DNA of 64,000 bases from Gemmobacter sp. 24YEA27 (GTDB lineage: Bacteria > Pseudomonadota > Alphaproteobacteria > Rhodobacterales > Rhodobacteraceae), in NCBI RefSeq assembly GCF_030052995.1, contig NZ_JASJPW010000001.1, forward strand, positions 2,966,001 through 3,030,000. The letters run 5' to 3'. The notes under the pieces were generated by a model. The model saw only the letters and a program-made list of their open reading frames with translations. It had not been told where the DNA came from and ran no database searches. Numbering within the stretch: position 1 is the first letter of the stretch; each line of letters begins with the position of its first letter. Position numbers and translations under genes: made by a program. Of the stretch, positions 29,412-38,467 are shown one piece after another.

Positions 29412-29789
29412 ATGGAAAGCGACTTTCTCAACCGGCTCCTGACGCCGTCGCCAGTGATGCAATGGCTCTTGCTGCTTTTCCCGGCGGTGGTTCTGGTGGC
29501 CGGGCTGACGGGGATACGGCGGCGCCATAACGGCGCGTTCCGCCTGACGGGTCTTGCGCTGATCACGCTGGTCTGGCTGGCGCTGCCGCTGCATTTCGCC
29601 GATCCGTCGGGCCATGCTGTATCGGTGCTGGTCTCGACCCTGCTATGGGTCTCGGTGCTGGCCGCCTGGGGCGCCCATGTCTGGAACCGCTGGCCCAGCC
29701 CGGTCTGGGCACATGGCTGGGTGGTGTCACACCTGGTGACCATCGTGATCGCCTGTCTGGTGGCGCTGGTGCGCGCGCTGTCGCACTGA
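29412..29789 (+). CDS. Small integral membrane protein of unknown function
   Basis: A 125-residue protein with four predicted membrane helices (for example VMQWLLLLFPAVVLVAGLTG and FRLTGLALITLVWLALPLHF). It begins 7 bases after the mlaF stop, so it probably belongs to the alr-mlaE-mlaF transcript. No family recognised; a role near the Mla transporter is only suggested by position. Confidence 0.7.
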   Translation: MESDFLNRLLTPSPVMQWLLLLFPAVVLVAGLTGIRRRHNGAFRLTGLALITLVWLALPLHFADPSGHAVSVLVSTLLWVSVLAAWGAHVWNRWPSPVWAHGWVVSHLVTIVIACLVALVRALSH

Positions 29790-29945
29790 GCCAAGCACAA
29801 CCACACCGCGCAGAACGTTGACAGGATGGAAACAGTCCCGGATTTCCACAGGATTCAGTTTCTCACTCACCCGTAAATTCTGGTTTTTCCTTGCAAATTT
29901 AAGATGTTCAGCCTTTGCCTGAAAAGGCCGTAACGGGGGTTGGGC

Positions 29946-30782
29946 ATGTTTTCAGATGATCGCGCAGCTTTGCGCAGGGTTTTAGCTGCCGGCCAGGTCT
30001 GTGCCCATGCCGCGATTTTCGGGGCCTGCCTGATCCTTATAGGGGCCAGCCTTTTCGCAGCCCTCGGCTGGAGCGCCTGGCCGGAAGTCGCATTGTCGCT
30101 GGGTGGCGCGCCGGTTGCCAATGCAGGCATGTGGCTGCAGATCGGCCTGACCGCGCTGTTGGCAATGCTGGTCTTCTGGTTGCCCGCAAACAGCCGCATG
30201 GCGCGGCTCGAGGCCGGGCATCGCAGCTTTGCGATGGGCGTCTCAGATGTCGCCCGCGCCTATCGGATGTCGCATGAGACCGACCGCCGCGGGCTCTTCG
30301 GTCTGTCTGCGGAATTCGACTCGATCCGCGCGCGGATGGAAGAGCTGCGCCGACACCCCGATTTCGCCGGGCTGGAGCCGGAGCTGCTGCAGCTCGCGGC
30401 ACAGATGAGCCATGAGACCCGCGCCCTGGCCCAGACCTACTCCGACGCAAAAGTGGCGCGGGCAAAAGGCTTCCTGGAACAGCGCCAGCAGGAAATCGAT
30501 GCGCTGAACGAGCGGCTGCGGCTCGCGCGCGGCATCTGCGACGAAATGCGCCGCTGGCTTGCCGCTATTGAGGCCGAGGAACACCAGGCCCGGATCCAGC
30601 TGAAACGGCTTGAGGCCGATCTGCGCGAGATCCTGCCCGGGCTCGGCTATGCCGTCGATATCGAAGACCGCAACGAGCCCGAAGGCAATGTCGTTCCCCT
30701 GCCGAAACCCGGCGCCCTCCGGCCAGATCCCGCAGCCAGACGCCCCTGGCTGATTGAGGAAGCCTCCGGCGGGGATATTTAA
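29946..30782 (+). CDS. Membrane-anchored coiled-coil protein, 'DNA repair protein'-like of Rhodobacteraceae
   Basis: A 278-residue protein with two N-terminal membrane helices (about 18-42 and 58-80) followed by a charged helical domain (about 95-240) rich in Glu/Arg and likely coiled coil (FLEQRQQEIDALNERLRLAR). Similar proteins in the family carry the name DNA repair protein, but nothing in the sequence shows that function. The last codons (ASGGDI and TAA) are contributed by a copy of the intergenic hairpin repeat. Confidence 0.68.
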   Translation: MFSDDRAALRRVLAAGQVCAHAAIFGACLILIGASLFAALGWSAWPEVALSLGGAPVANAGMWLQIGLTALLAMLVFWLPANSRMARLEAGHRSFAMGVSDVARAYRMSHETDRRGLFGLSAEFDSIRARMEELRRHPDFAGLEPELLQLAAQMSHETRALAQTYSDAKVARAKGFLEQRQQEIDALNERLRLARGICDEMRRWLAAIEAEEHQARIQLKRLEADLREILPGLGYAVDIEDRNEPEGNVVPLPKPGALRPDPAARRPWLIEEASGGDI

Positions 30783-30837
30783 GAGACAGATGAAATCAGG
30801 GCCGCGCAGTTCCTTTCATCTGTCTCTTAAATATCCC
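30762..30837. repeat. Perfect 24-bp inverted repeat overlapping the 3' end of the preceding gene
   Basis: Module GCCTCCGGC (30762-30770), left arm 30772-30795 (GGGATATTTAAGAGACAGAT then GAAA), an 18-base loop, and right arm 30814-30837, an exact reverse complement. The stop codon of the upstream gene (TAA 30780-30782) lies within the left arm. Confidence 0.92.
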
Positions 30838-30925
30838 GGGGGGGACCGGCGGAGCCGGGCCGGGGGCAGCGCCCCCTCTTCCGCGCTTCCCTTGACCTCG
30901 CGCTGAGCGGATGCAAGCTGCCGCC

Positions 30926-31375
30926 ATGCGTTGGCTCAATCTCTCGCTTCTGGTTCTCTTCCCCATCGCCTGGTTCGCACCGCTGATGCGCGCGGCCCTG
31001 CTGCCGCTGTTCGGCATGGATGAGATATCCGTCATCACCGGGCTGCAAACGCTCTGGGGCACGGATCCCGCCCTTGCCTTGCTGGTGACCTTTCTCGCGG
31101 TGTTTGCGCCCTATCTCAAAACCATCGGCCTTGCGCTTTTACAGTTTGGCCTGCTTTCCCGCGCCGTGTTGCCGGTGCTGCAGTTCCTTGGCAAGCTGGC
31201 CATGGCAGATGTTTTCCTGATCGCGCTCTATATCCTTGTCGCCAAAGGCGCCGGCTGGGTCACGATAGAAACCGCCTGGGGCCTCTGGCTTTTCACCCTT
31301 TGCGTGCTTACCTCGATCCTGATCGCCTGGAATGCCGGGCGCATTCCCGGCAAGGAGCGACCTTCAAATGACTGA
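30926..31375 (+). CDS. Paraquat-inducible protein A (PqiA)-like membrane protein
   Basis: A 149-residue protein with four hydrophobic helices, matching one PqiA domain (LNLSLLVLFPIAWFAPLMR at the start; WVTIETAWGLWLFTLCVLTSI at the end). PqiA proteins work with MCE proteins in envelope lipid transport. Start placed at the ATG before RWLNLS; another in-frame ATG lies 15 bases upstream. Its stop overlaps the next gene by 8 bases. Confidence 0.8.
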   Translation: MRWLNLSLLVLFPIAWFAPLMRAALLPLFGMDEISVITGLQTLWGTDPALALLVTFLAVFAPYLKTIGLALLQFGLLSRAVLPVLQFLGKLAMADVFLIALYILVAKGAGWVTIETAWGLWLFTLCVLTSILIAWNAGRIPGKERPSND

Positions 31376-32368
31376 TAATATTCCACTTTCTCTTCTTGAT
31401 CTCGTCCGGGTGCGCGAGGGTTTGATGCAGCCAATGCGCTGTCCGAGGCCCAGAGTATTGCGACGGTTGCCGACCGCCTGGGCTATAACCGCTACTGGGT
31501 GGCCGAGCATCACAATATGGAAAGCATCGCCTCGGCCGCGACCGCAGTGGTGCTGGCCCATGCCGGGCAGCACACAAAGCGGATCCGGATCGGATCGGGC
31601 GGCATCATGTTGCCCAATCACTCGCCCTATATCATCGCCGAGCAATTCGGCACGCTGGCCTCGCTTTTCCCCGGCCGCGTCGATCTGGGCCTTGGCCGCG
31701 CGCCGGGAACCGATCAGGCGACCTTGCGCGCCATCCGCACCCCGGTCGGAGCCGCAGAGCGCTTCCCACAAGAGGTGATGGAGCTGATGCACTGGTTCGC
31801 GCCCGCGGATGAGCCGGGCTATATCCGCGCCTGGCCCGCCGCCGGAACCGAGGTGGATTTCTGGATCCTCGGCTCGTCGGAATTCGGGGCCATGCTCGCG
31901 GCAGAGCTGGGCTTGCCCTATGGCTTCGCCTCGCATTTCGCGCCTGATTACCTTGATGAGGCGCTGCATATCTACCGCTCGCGTTTCAAACCCTCGGCGC
32001 AACGGAACACGCCCTGGGCCATGGTCGGTGTCAATGTGATCTGCGCCGAGACCTCCGCCGAAGCCCGCCGCCTCTTCACCACCGCTCAGATGAGCTTTAC
32101 CGGCATCTTCCGCGGCGCACGCGGCCTGTCCCAGCCGCCGATCGACGATATTTCAACCTATTGGAACATCCGCGAGGAAAGCCAGGTCTCCCGTATGCTT
32201 GGCTGCGCTGTCGTCGGCACTCCAGATGAGGTCAAAGCCGGGCTGAAGGCCTTGCAACTGCGGACACAGGCCGATGAATTCGTCATCGTCTCCGATATCT
32301 GGGACCCTGCGGCCCGCCGGCGCTCGCTGGAACTGACCGCTCAGGCCTGGGGGCTGTCTGCGGCCTGA
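31368..32368 (+). CDS. LLM-class (luciferase-like) flavin-dependent oxidoreductase; frame broken near 31423
   Basis: About 333 residues. The first 18 residues (MTDNIPLSLLDLVRVREG) are in one frame; the rest (DAANALSEAQSIATVADRLGYNRYWVAEHHNM ... GSGGIMLPNHSPY ... ILGSSEFGAML) is in the next. Restoring one T in the TTT at 31421-31423 gives the expected EGFDAANALSEA. AAGGAG at 31352 supports the ATG at 31368, which overlaps the pqiA stop. The family uses FMN to oxidise varied organic substrates; the substrate is unknown. Strong conservation on both sides suggests a base-calling error. Confidence 0.85.
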
Positions 32369-32402
32369 CCGGTCAGCCCGTCTCCTCTGGCACCCCGGCG
32401 GA

Positions 32403-32477
32403 AGCCTCCGGCGGGGATATTTCAGAGACAGAAAATGAGCCTCTCTTCTGCTTTCATTTTCTGTCCCTGAATATCCC
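32403..32477. repeat. Near-perfect inverted repeat between the LLM gene and radA
   Basis: Module GCCTCCGGCGG (32404-32414), left arm 32414-32438 (GGGATATTTCAGAGACAGAA then AATGA), right arm 32454-32477, complementary except one bulge and one mismatch; loop 15 bases. The distal half differs from the 26.7 and 30.8 kb copies, yet both arms changed together, keeping the stem. Confidence 0.88.
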
Positions 32478-32553
32478 GGGGGTGAGGCCCTGAAAGGGCC
32501 GAGGGGGCTGGCCCCCTCTTGCCCCCGCCTGCCCCGCCATGCGAGGTCAGAGC

Positions 32554-33912
32554 ATGAGCAAATCCGCCCCCTCTTTCACCTGCACCGCCTGCGGCGCGAG
32601 TTCGCGCAAATGGGCCGGACGCTGCGATGCCTGTGGCGCCTGGAATTCGATCATCGAAGAGGCGCCGCTCTCCTCAGGTCCGAAACCGCTGGGCCCCAGG
32701 GGCAAGCAGGTCGCGCTGACGGATCTCGCGACAGAAGAAGCACCGCCGCCCCGCGCCACCTCGGGCATATCCGAGCTGGATCTCGTGCTGGGGGGCGGCC
32801 TCGTGCCGGCCTCGGCCATTCTGGTCGGCGGCGATCCGGGGATCGGGAAATCGACCCTTCTGTTACAGGCCGCCGCCAGCTTCGCAAAGACCGGGCTGAA
32901 ATGCATTTATATCTCCGGCGAGGAGGCGGCAGCCCAGGTCCGGATGCGGGCACAGCGCCTTGGCCTTACCGATGCGCCGGTCATGCTTGGCACCGAGACC
33001 AGTCTGAGGGACATCCTCACCACGCTGGATGCCGAACGCCCGGGCCTTGCCATCATCGATTCGATCCAGACCATGTGGCTCGACACGGTCGCAGCGGCGC
33101 CAGGCTCGGTCTCGCAGGTCCGTGCCGCCGCGCATGAGCTGGTGAACTTCGCAAAACGGTGCGGCGTCGCCATCATCATCGTGGGCCATGTCACCAAAGA
33201 GGGCCAGATTGCCGGCCCGCGTGTGGTCGAGCATATGGTTGATACCGTGCTGTATTTCGAAGGCGAGCGCGGCCATCAGTTCCGTATTTTACGCGCCGTC
33301 AAGAACCGCTTTGGCGCCTCGGACGAGATCGGCGTTTTCGAGATGACCGGCCGGGGGCTTGCCGAGGTCACCAACCCTTCGGCGCTGTTTCTCGCGAACC
33401 GCGATGCGCCCGCACCCGGCTCTGCCGTTTTTGCAGGTATTGAGGGCACAAGGCCGGTCCTGACCGAAATACAGGCCCTTGTCGCGCCCTCGCCTCTGGG
33501 CACGCCGCGCCGCACGGTGGTCGGACTTGATTCGGGCAGGCTCTCGACCATCCTCGCCGTGCTGGAGGCGCGCGTCGGTATTCCTTTCACCGGGCTTGAT
33601 GTTTTCCTCAATGTCGCAGGCGGCATGCGCGTGACCGAGCCCGCCGCCGATCTGGCCGTTGCCGCCGCGCTTTTGTCGGCGCGCGAAGATGTGGCGATCC
33701 CGCGTGACATGGTGCTTTTCGGGGAAATCTCGCTCTCGGGCGCGCTGCGCCCGGTATCCCAGACCGAAAACAGGTTGAAAGAAGCGGCGAAACTTGGTTT
33801 CACACAGGCGGCACTGCCCAAGGGATCGAAACCCGGCGCGCAGGGTGGGTTGAAACTGCGCGAAATGGCCGATCTCACGGCCTTTACGGGCGAGATGTTC
33901 GGGGCGGGCTGA
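32554..33912 (+). CDS. radA: DNA repair protein RadA
   Basis: A 452-residue RecA-like ATPase that drives branch migration in recombination repair. It has the N-terminal C4 zinc finger (C10, C13, C25, C28), Walker A GDPGIGKST (near 93-101), the RadA-specific KNRFG motif (near 250) and a C-terminal Lon-protease-like domain (PAADLAVAAALLSARED). I start at MSKSAPSFTC because family members begin just before the zinc finger. Confidence 0.94.
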   Translation: MSKSAPSFTCTACGASSRKWAGRCDACGAWNSIIEEAPLSSGPKPLGPRGKQVALTDLATEEAPPPRATSGISELDLVLGGGLVPASAILVGGDPGIGKSTLLLQAAASFAKTGLKCIYISGEEAAAQVRMRAQRLGLTDAPVMLGTETSLRDILTTLDAERPGLAIIDSIQTMWLDTVAAAPGSVSQVRAAAHELVNFAKRCGVAIIIVGHVTKEGQIAGPRVVEHMVDTVLYFEGERGHQFRILRAVKNRFGASDEIGVFEMTGRGLAEVTNPSALFLANRDAPAPGSAVFAGIEGTRPVLTEIQALVAPSPLGTPRRTVVGLDSGRLSTILAVLEARVGIPFTGLDVFLNVAGGMRVTEPAADLAVAAALLSAREDVAIPRDMVLFGEISLSGALRPVSQTENRLKEAAKLGFTQAALPKGSKPGAQGGLKLREMADLTAFTGEMFGAG

Positions 33913-33937
33913 GGCGCGTCCGGCAGGAGAGAGCGGA

Positions 33938-34597
33938 ATGGACAATTTCACCTGGGTCGATGGCGGCGCGGCCCTGATCATCCTGCTCTCGGCGGTTCTC
34001 GCCTATTCGCGCGGCCTTGTCCGCGAAGGCATGGCGATTGTCGGCTGGATCGGCGCGGCCATCGTGGCCTTCATCTTCGCGCCCTCGGCCATGCCCATCG
34101 TGCGCGAGATCCCGATGGTCGGCCAGTTCCTCGCCGACAGCTGCGAGCTTTCGGTCGTCGCCTCCTTCGCAGCGGTCTTTGCCATAGGGCTGATCGTCGC
34201 GGCTTTGTTCACGCCCCTGTTCTCGTCGATTGTGCAGCGCTCGGCGCTTGGCGGCATCGACCAGGCGCTTGGTTTCGTCTTTGGTGTGGCACGCGGCGTG
34301 CTGCTCATCGCAGTCGCCTTCATCGTCTATGACCGCGCCCTGGCGAATCATTCGATCACCGCGATCGACAATTCCCGCACCGCCAAGGTCTTCGCAAATT
34401 TCCAGGCCTCGATCGACAATGCGATCCCCACCGATGCACCTGGCTGGATCGTGGCACGCTATAATGACCTGACCAATGTATGTTCGGCCGAAACCGCCCA
34501 GCCGGTGAGCCCGCCGCCCGCAAATGGTGAAACCGCGCCCGCACAAGACCCGGCAGCGGCGCCCATTCCGGCCCCGGTTCCGGCGCCGGCGCCCTGA
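33938..34597 (+). CDS. cvpA: CvpA family membrane protein
   Basis: A 219-residue protein with four membrane helices and the CvpA motif GGIDQALGFVFGVARGVLL; the C-terminal tail is Pro/Ala-rich and low-complexity (from about 185). The name comes from colicin V production in E. coli, where cvpA also precedes purF; here too purF follows 121 bases downstream. Its exact role, linked to envelope homeostasis, is unsettled. Confidence 0.92.
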   Translation: MDNFTWVDGGAALIILLSAVLAYSRGLVREGMAIVGWIGAAIVAFIFAPSAMPIVREIPMVGQFLADSCELSVVASFAAVFAIGLIVAALFTPLFSSIVQRSALGGIDQALGFVFGVARGVLLIAVAFIVYDRALANHSITAIDNSRTAKVFANFQASIDNAIPTDAPGWIVARYNDLTNVCSAETAQPVSPPPANGETAPAQDPAAAPIPAPVPAPAP

Positions 34598-34718
34598 TCC
34601 GCGCCGGCTGTGCATTTGCGCAGCGCCCGACCTGCAACATATGCATGACAACGGGGGGTGACTCTGGCACTCTCAGCGACTACATCAGCCGCGAAGAAGC
34701 AGCCGGATCGGAGGCCAC

Positions 34719-36194
34719 ATGCGCCGTTTTCCCGCCCACCCGTTTGAACCCCTGAATGACGGGGACAAGCTGAAGGAAGAATGCGGGATTTTCGGGGTCA
34801 TTGGCCTCGCCGATGCCGCGAATTTCGTGGCGCTCGGGCTGCATGCCCTGCAGCACCGCGGCCAGGAGGCCGGTGGCATCGTCACCTATGAGGCCGAAAC
34901 CGGGTTCCATTCCGAGCGCCGTTTCGGCTATGTGCGCGACAAATTCACCTCTTCCGCCGTGATGAACCTGCTGCCCGGCGATCTGGGCATCGGCCATGTG
35001 CGCTATTCCACCGCCGGATCGAAAGGCACTGCCCAGATTCGTGATGTGCAGCCCTTCTTCGGCGAATTCGCCATTGGAGGCTGCGCCATTGCACATAACG
35101 GCAACCTGACCAATGCGGCGCGGCTGAGAAAAGACCTGATCGCGCGCGGCGCCATCTTCCAGTCTTCCTCTGATTCGGAATGCATCATCCATCTGATGGC
35201 GCGGTCCCTGCAGAAAACCCAGGCCGAACGTCTGAAAGACGCGCTGCGTCTGGTCGAAGGCGCGTTTTCCGTCATCGCCATGACCCGCACGAAACTGATG
35301 GGCGTGCGCGACGCACTTGGCGTGCGCCCGCTGGTGCTTGGCCGCCTGGGCGAGGGCTATGTGCTGGCCTCGGAAACCTGTGCGCTCGACATTATCGGCG
35401 CCGAGTTCATCCGCGAGATCGAACCGGGCGAGATGGTCGTGATCGAGAATGGCAAGATCGAAAGCTCGCGCCCCTTCCCGCATGCCAAGGGTCGCTCCTG
35501 CATCTTCGAACAGGTCTACTTCTCGCGCCCCGACTCGATCGTCGGCGGCCGATCGGTCTATGAGACCCGCCGCCAGATCGGCGTGGAACTCGCGCTGGAA
35601 TCTCCGGTAGATGCCGATCTCGTCTGCCCGGTCCCGGATTCAGGCACCCCCGCCGCCATCGGCTTTGCCGCGCAATCGGGCATTCCCTTCGGCCTCGGCA
35701 TCACCCGCAACCAGTATATGGGCCGCACGTTCATCGAGCCGACCGAGCAGATCCGCAATATGGGTGTGCGCCTCAAGCTCAATGTGAACCGTGCCCTTAT
35801 CCGCGGCAAACGCGTGATCCTTGTCGACGATTCGGTCGTGCGCGGCACCACCTCGCGCAAGATCAAAGACATGATCATTGACGCAGGCGCGGCCGAAGTT
35901 CACTTCCGCATCGCGTCCCCCCCCACCGCCTGGCCCTGTTTCTACGGCGTAGACACGCCCGAGCGCTCGAAGCTTCTCGCCGCCACCATGACCGAAGACG
36001 AGATGCGCGACTGGATCGGCGTCGACAGTCTGAAATTCATCTCGCTGGACGGGCTCTACCGCGCGGCAGGCGAGGCCAAAGGCCGCAACAACCGCAGCCC
36101 GCAATATTGCGATGCCTGCTTCTCGGGCGAATATCCTGTCATCCCCGCCGACAAGCTGGATGAAGGTTTCGAGATGAAAACCGCCGCCGAATAA
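34719..36194 (+). CDS. purF: Amidophosphoribosyltransferase
   Basis: A 491-residue enzyme for the first committed step of purine synthesis. A 21-residue propeptide precedes the nucleophile Cys22 (EECGIFG), which is exposed after self-cleavage. The glutaminase domain (22-255) is followed by a PRPP-binding domain with VILVDDSVVRGTTS (about 366-379). YCDACFSGEYP near the C-terminus fits the iron-sulfur/Cys-rich family type. Neighbouring cvpA is the classic partner. Confidence 0.95.
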   Translation: MRRFPAHPFEPLNDGDKLKEECGIFGVIGLADAANFVALGLHALQHRGQEAGGIVTYEAETGFHSERRFGYVRDKFTSSAVMNLLPGDLGIGHVRYSTAGSKGTAQIRDVQPFFGEFAIGGCAIAHNGNLTNAARLRKDLIARGAIFQSSSDSECIIHLMARSLQKTQAERLKDALRLVEGAFSVIAMTRTKLMGVRDALGVRPLVLGRLGEGYVLASETCALDIIGAEFIREIEPGEMVVIENGKIESSRPFPHAKGRSCIFEQVYFSRPDSIVGGRSVYETRRQIGVELALESPVDADLVCPVPDSGTPAAIGFAAQSGIPFGLGITRNQYMGRTFIEPTEQIRNMGVRLKLNVNRALIRGKRVILVDDSVVRGTTSRKIKDMIIDAGAAEVHFRIASPPTAWPCFYGVDTPERSKLLAATMTEDEMRDWIGVDSLKFISLDGLYRAAGEAKGRNNRSPQYCDACFSGEYPVIPADKLDEGFEMKTAAE

Positions 36195-36241
36195 CGCAGG
36201 CAGGACAGAGGCGCGGCCCCCGGCCGCATCCTCGCTGCCCT

Positions 36242-36264
36242 TTTTCATCTGTCCAGAAATATCC
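36242..36264. repeat. Single-arm copy of the intergenic repeat after purF
   Basis: TTTTCATCTGTCCAGAAATA then TCC matches the right arm of the 26.7 kb copy with minor changes. GGGGGTCCGGGGG follows, a module also found at 59971-59983. Confidence 0.7.
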
Positions 36265-36325
36265 TCTGGGGGTCCGGGGGGCGAAGCGCCCCCGGCTTTC
36301 CAGCACCAGCTATCGGAGCCAGCTC

Positions 36326-36985
36326 ATGTCCAGAACAGCCCTTGTGACAGGTGCCTCCCGCGGTCTTGGTGCCGGCCTCGCCGAACAGCTGGCGCTGCGG
36401 GGCTGGCATGTCATCGCGGTCGCGCGCACCACCGGCGGGCTGGAAGATCTCGATGACCGGGTCAAAGCCCAGGGCCTGCCCGGTGCGGGCAGCCTGACGC
36501 TGGCGCCGATGGACATCACCAATGAAGACGCCATGCGCCACCTGACCGACTCGATCGCCGCCCGCTGGGGCAGCCTCGGCTTCTGGGCCCATACCGCGAT
36601 CCATGCGACCGCCCTTGCCCCGGCCTCCTCGGTCGATCTGAAAGACCTCGATAAATCCATCGCCACCAATCTGCGCGCGACCTCGCAGCTGATCACCCTG
36701 GTCGAGCCGCTGTTGCGCGCGGGCAAGGGCACCGCCCTGATCCCCGATGACCCCTTCCCCGGCACGGCCAATTCCGCCGCTTACGGCGCCACCAAAGCCG
36801 CACAGCTGGCGCTCGCCCGTGCCTGGGCGGCCGAGACACAGCGCATCGGCCCGAAAGTCGTGATCGCCGCCCCTGCCCCGATGCCGACCGCGCTTCGTGC
36901 CCGCTTCCATCCCGGCGAAGATCGCGCGCCCCTTGCCGACCCGAAGGCCGAGGCCGCGCGCCTCCTCGATCTCGCGCTCAGCTGA
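36326..36985 (+). CDS. SDR-family protein with altered active site
   Basis: A 219-residue Rossmann-fold protein: TGASRGLGAG (8-17) binds NAD(P) and AYGATKAAQLALARAW carries the Tyr/Lys pair near residue 153. At the position of the catalytic Ser (13 residues before the Tyr) the sequence is PDDPFPGT, so the usual NISS-type motif is absent, and the central NAG is not clear. It may therefore bind a nucleotide without normal dehydrogenase activity. Its last bases overlap the convergent MocR gene. Confidence 0.8.
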   Translation: MSRTALVTGASRGLGAGLAEQLALRGWHVIAVARTTGGLEDLDDRVKAQGLPGAGSLTLAPMDITNEDAMRHLTDSIAARWGSLGFWAHTAIHATALAPASSVDLKDLDKSIATNLRATSQLITLVEPLLRAGKGTALIPDDPFPGTANSAAYGATKAAQLALARAWAAETQRIGPKVVIAAPAPMPTALRARFHPGEDRAPLADPKAEAARLLDLALS

Positions 36986-38467
36986 CCGAAGCCATAGCCC
37001 GCGCGATCTTCTGGATCCCTTCGGGGATCCGCGCCGGCTGGATCGAGGAATAAGCCAGCCGGTAGTAATTCCGTGCCACACGTTCCGGGTCGAAAAAGCT
37101 CTGCCCCGGCTCGATCAGCACGCCCTCCTTGCGCAGATCCTGCGCCACCCGGGCAGTGTCCACATCCGCGCCCGCGCGCATCCAGAACGAAGATCCGCCA
37201 TAGCCGCCCTGGCCCGCAATGGTCAGCCCCTCGGCCTGGATCGCCTCTTCCATCCCCTGGCGGCGGCGCCGGAACGCAGACCGCATCCGGTTGATCAGCG
37301 CATCATAATGGCCCTCGGCCAGGAAATAGGCGACGGTGCGCTGAATGTGACCCGGCGGATGTTTCAGCGCCATCGACCGCAAAGCCCGCGCCTCGGCGAT
37401 AAACCCCGGCGGTGCCACCAGATATCCCAGCCGCATCCCCGGGAAGATCGATTTGGAAAACGAGCCCGCATAGATCACCCGCCCCGCCTTGTCCAAAGAC
37501 TTGAGCGCCGGTGAGACTGGTTTCAGAAAGCTCATCTCGAATTCGTAATCATCTTCGATGATGATGAAATCCTCGCGGCTTGCAGCCTCCAGCAGCTTCA
37601 GCCGCCGCTCCAGCGCCATGGTCGCATTGGTCGGCGCCTGATGGGACGGCGTGACATAGACCACATCACCGCGCCGCACCTGACCACCGGGCGCAAAGCC
37701 CGCCAAAGGCAACCCGCCCTCATCAACGTCAAGCGAGACCACCTCGGCGCCCGAGACCTCCAGCACCCGGCGGATCCCCTGATAACACGGGTTCTCGATC
37801 ACCGCGCGATGGCCGCGCGCGGGCTCGCCCAGCAAGATCTCGGTCGCGATCCAGAGCGCGTTCTGCGCCCCCATTGTCAGCAGCACCTCATCCGGCCCCG
37901 CTGCGATGCCACGCCGTGGCAGGATCACCCGCAGGACCTGTTCGATCAGCGCAGGATCGTCACGCTCATAGAAATCCGAGGTGAGGGTCGAAAAATCCCG
38001 CCGCCCCAGAGCCCGTAACGCGCAGGCCCGCCAGTTCTGATGGTCAAACAGCGTGGGATCGGTCTGGCCATAGATAAAGGGCCAGGGATAGCACTCCCAG
38101 TCATCCGGGCGCTCGACACCCTGCATCGCGCGGGTAAAGCGCCCGCCCGAAAACGCATGATAATCAACCTCTTCGGCAGGGCGGGCGGGGCTTGGAAAAT
38201 CCGGCGCGCGGGGGCATTGTCCGAAACATAATAGCCCGAGCGCCCGCGCGACGTGAGATAATCGGAGGATACCAGGTCGCCATAGGCCAGCGTGACGGTG
38301 ATGCGCGAGATCCCCAGATGTGCCGCAAGCCCGCGCGAAGAAGGCATCTTCTGCCCCGGCCGGAAACGCCCCGAAAGGATCCCCTCAGTCACCATGGCCC
38401 GGATCCGGCTTTGCAGCGTCCCCGCCGCGCCGGACGCCAGAAAGAATGCCTCGACTGGAATCGCCAT
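36978..38467 (-). CDS. MocR/GabR/PdxR-family PLP-dependent regulator; frame broken near 38176
   Basis: About 496 residues: an N-terminal GntR-type winged helix (15-80, MPSSRGLAAHLGISRITV) joined to a fold-type I aminotransferase domain with the PLP-binding YAGSFSKSIFPGMRLGY and IIEDDYEFE. The two parts are in different frames; adding one base to CTGCCGAAGAGG near 38176 gives EEVDYHAFSGGRFTRAMQGVERPDDW, as expected. GGAGGGG precedes the ATG at 38467. MocR proteins normally control a divergent vitamin B6 or amino-acid gene; here the divergent side is decayed DNA, so its target is missing or elsewhere. Confidence 0.85.
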
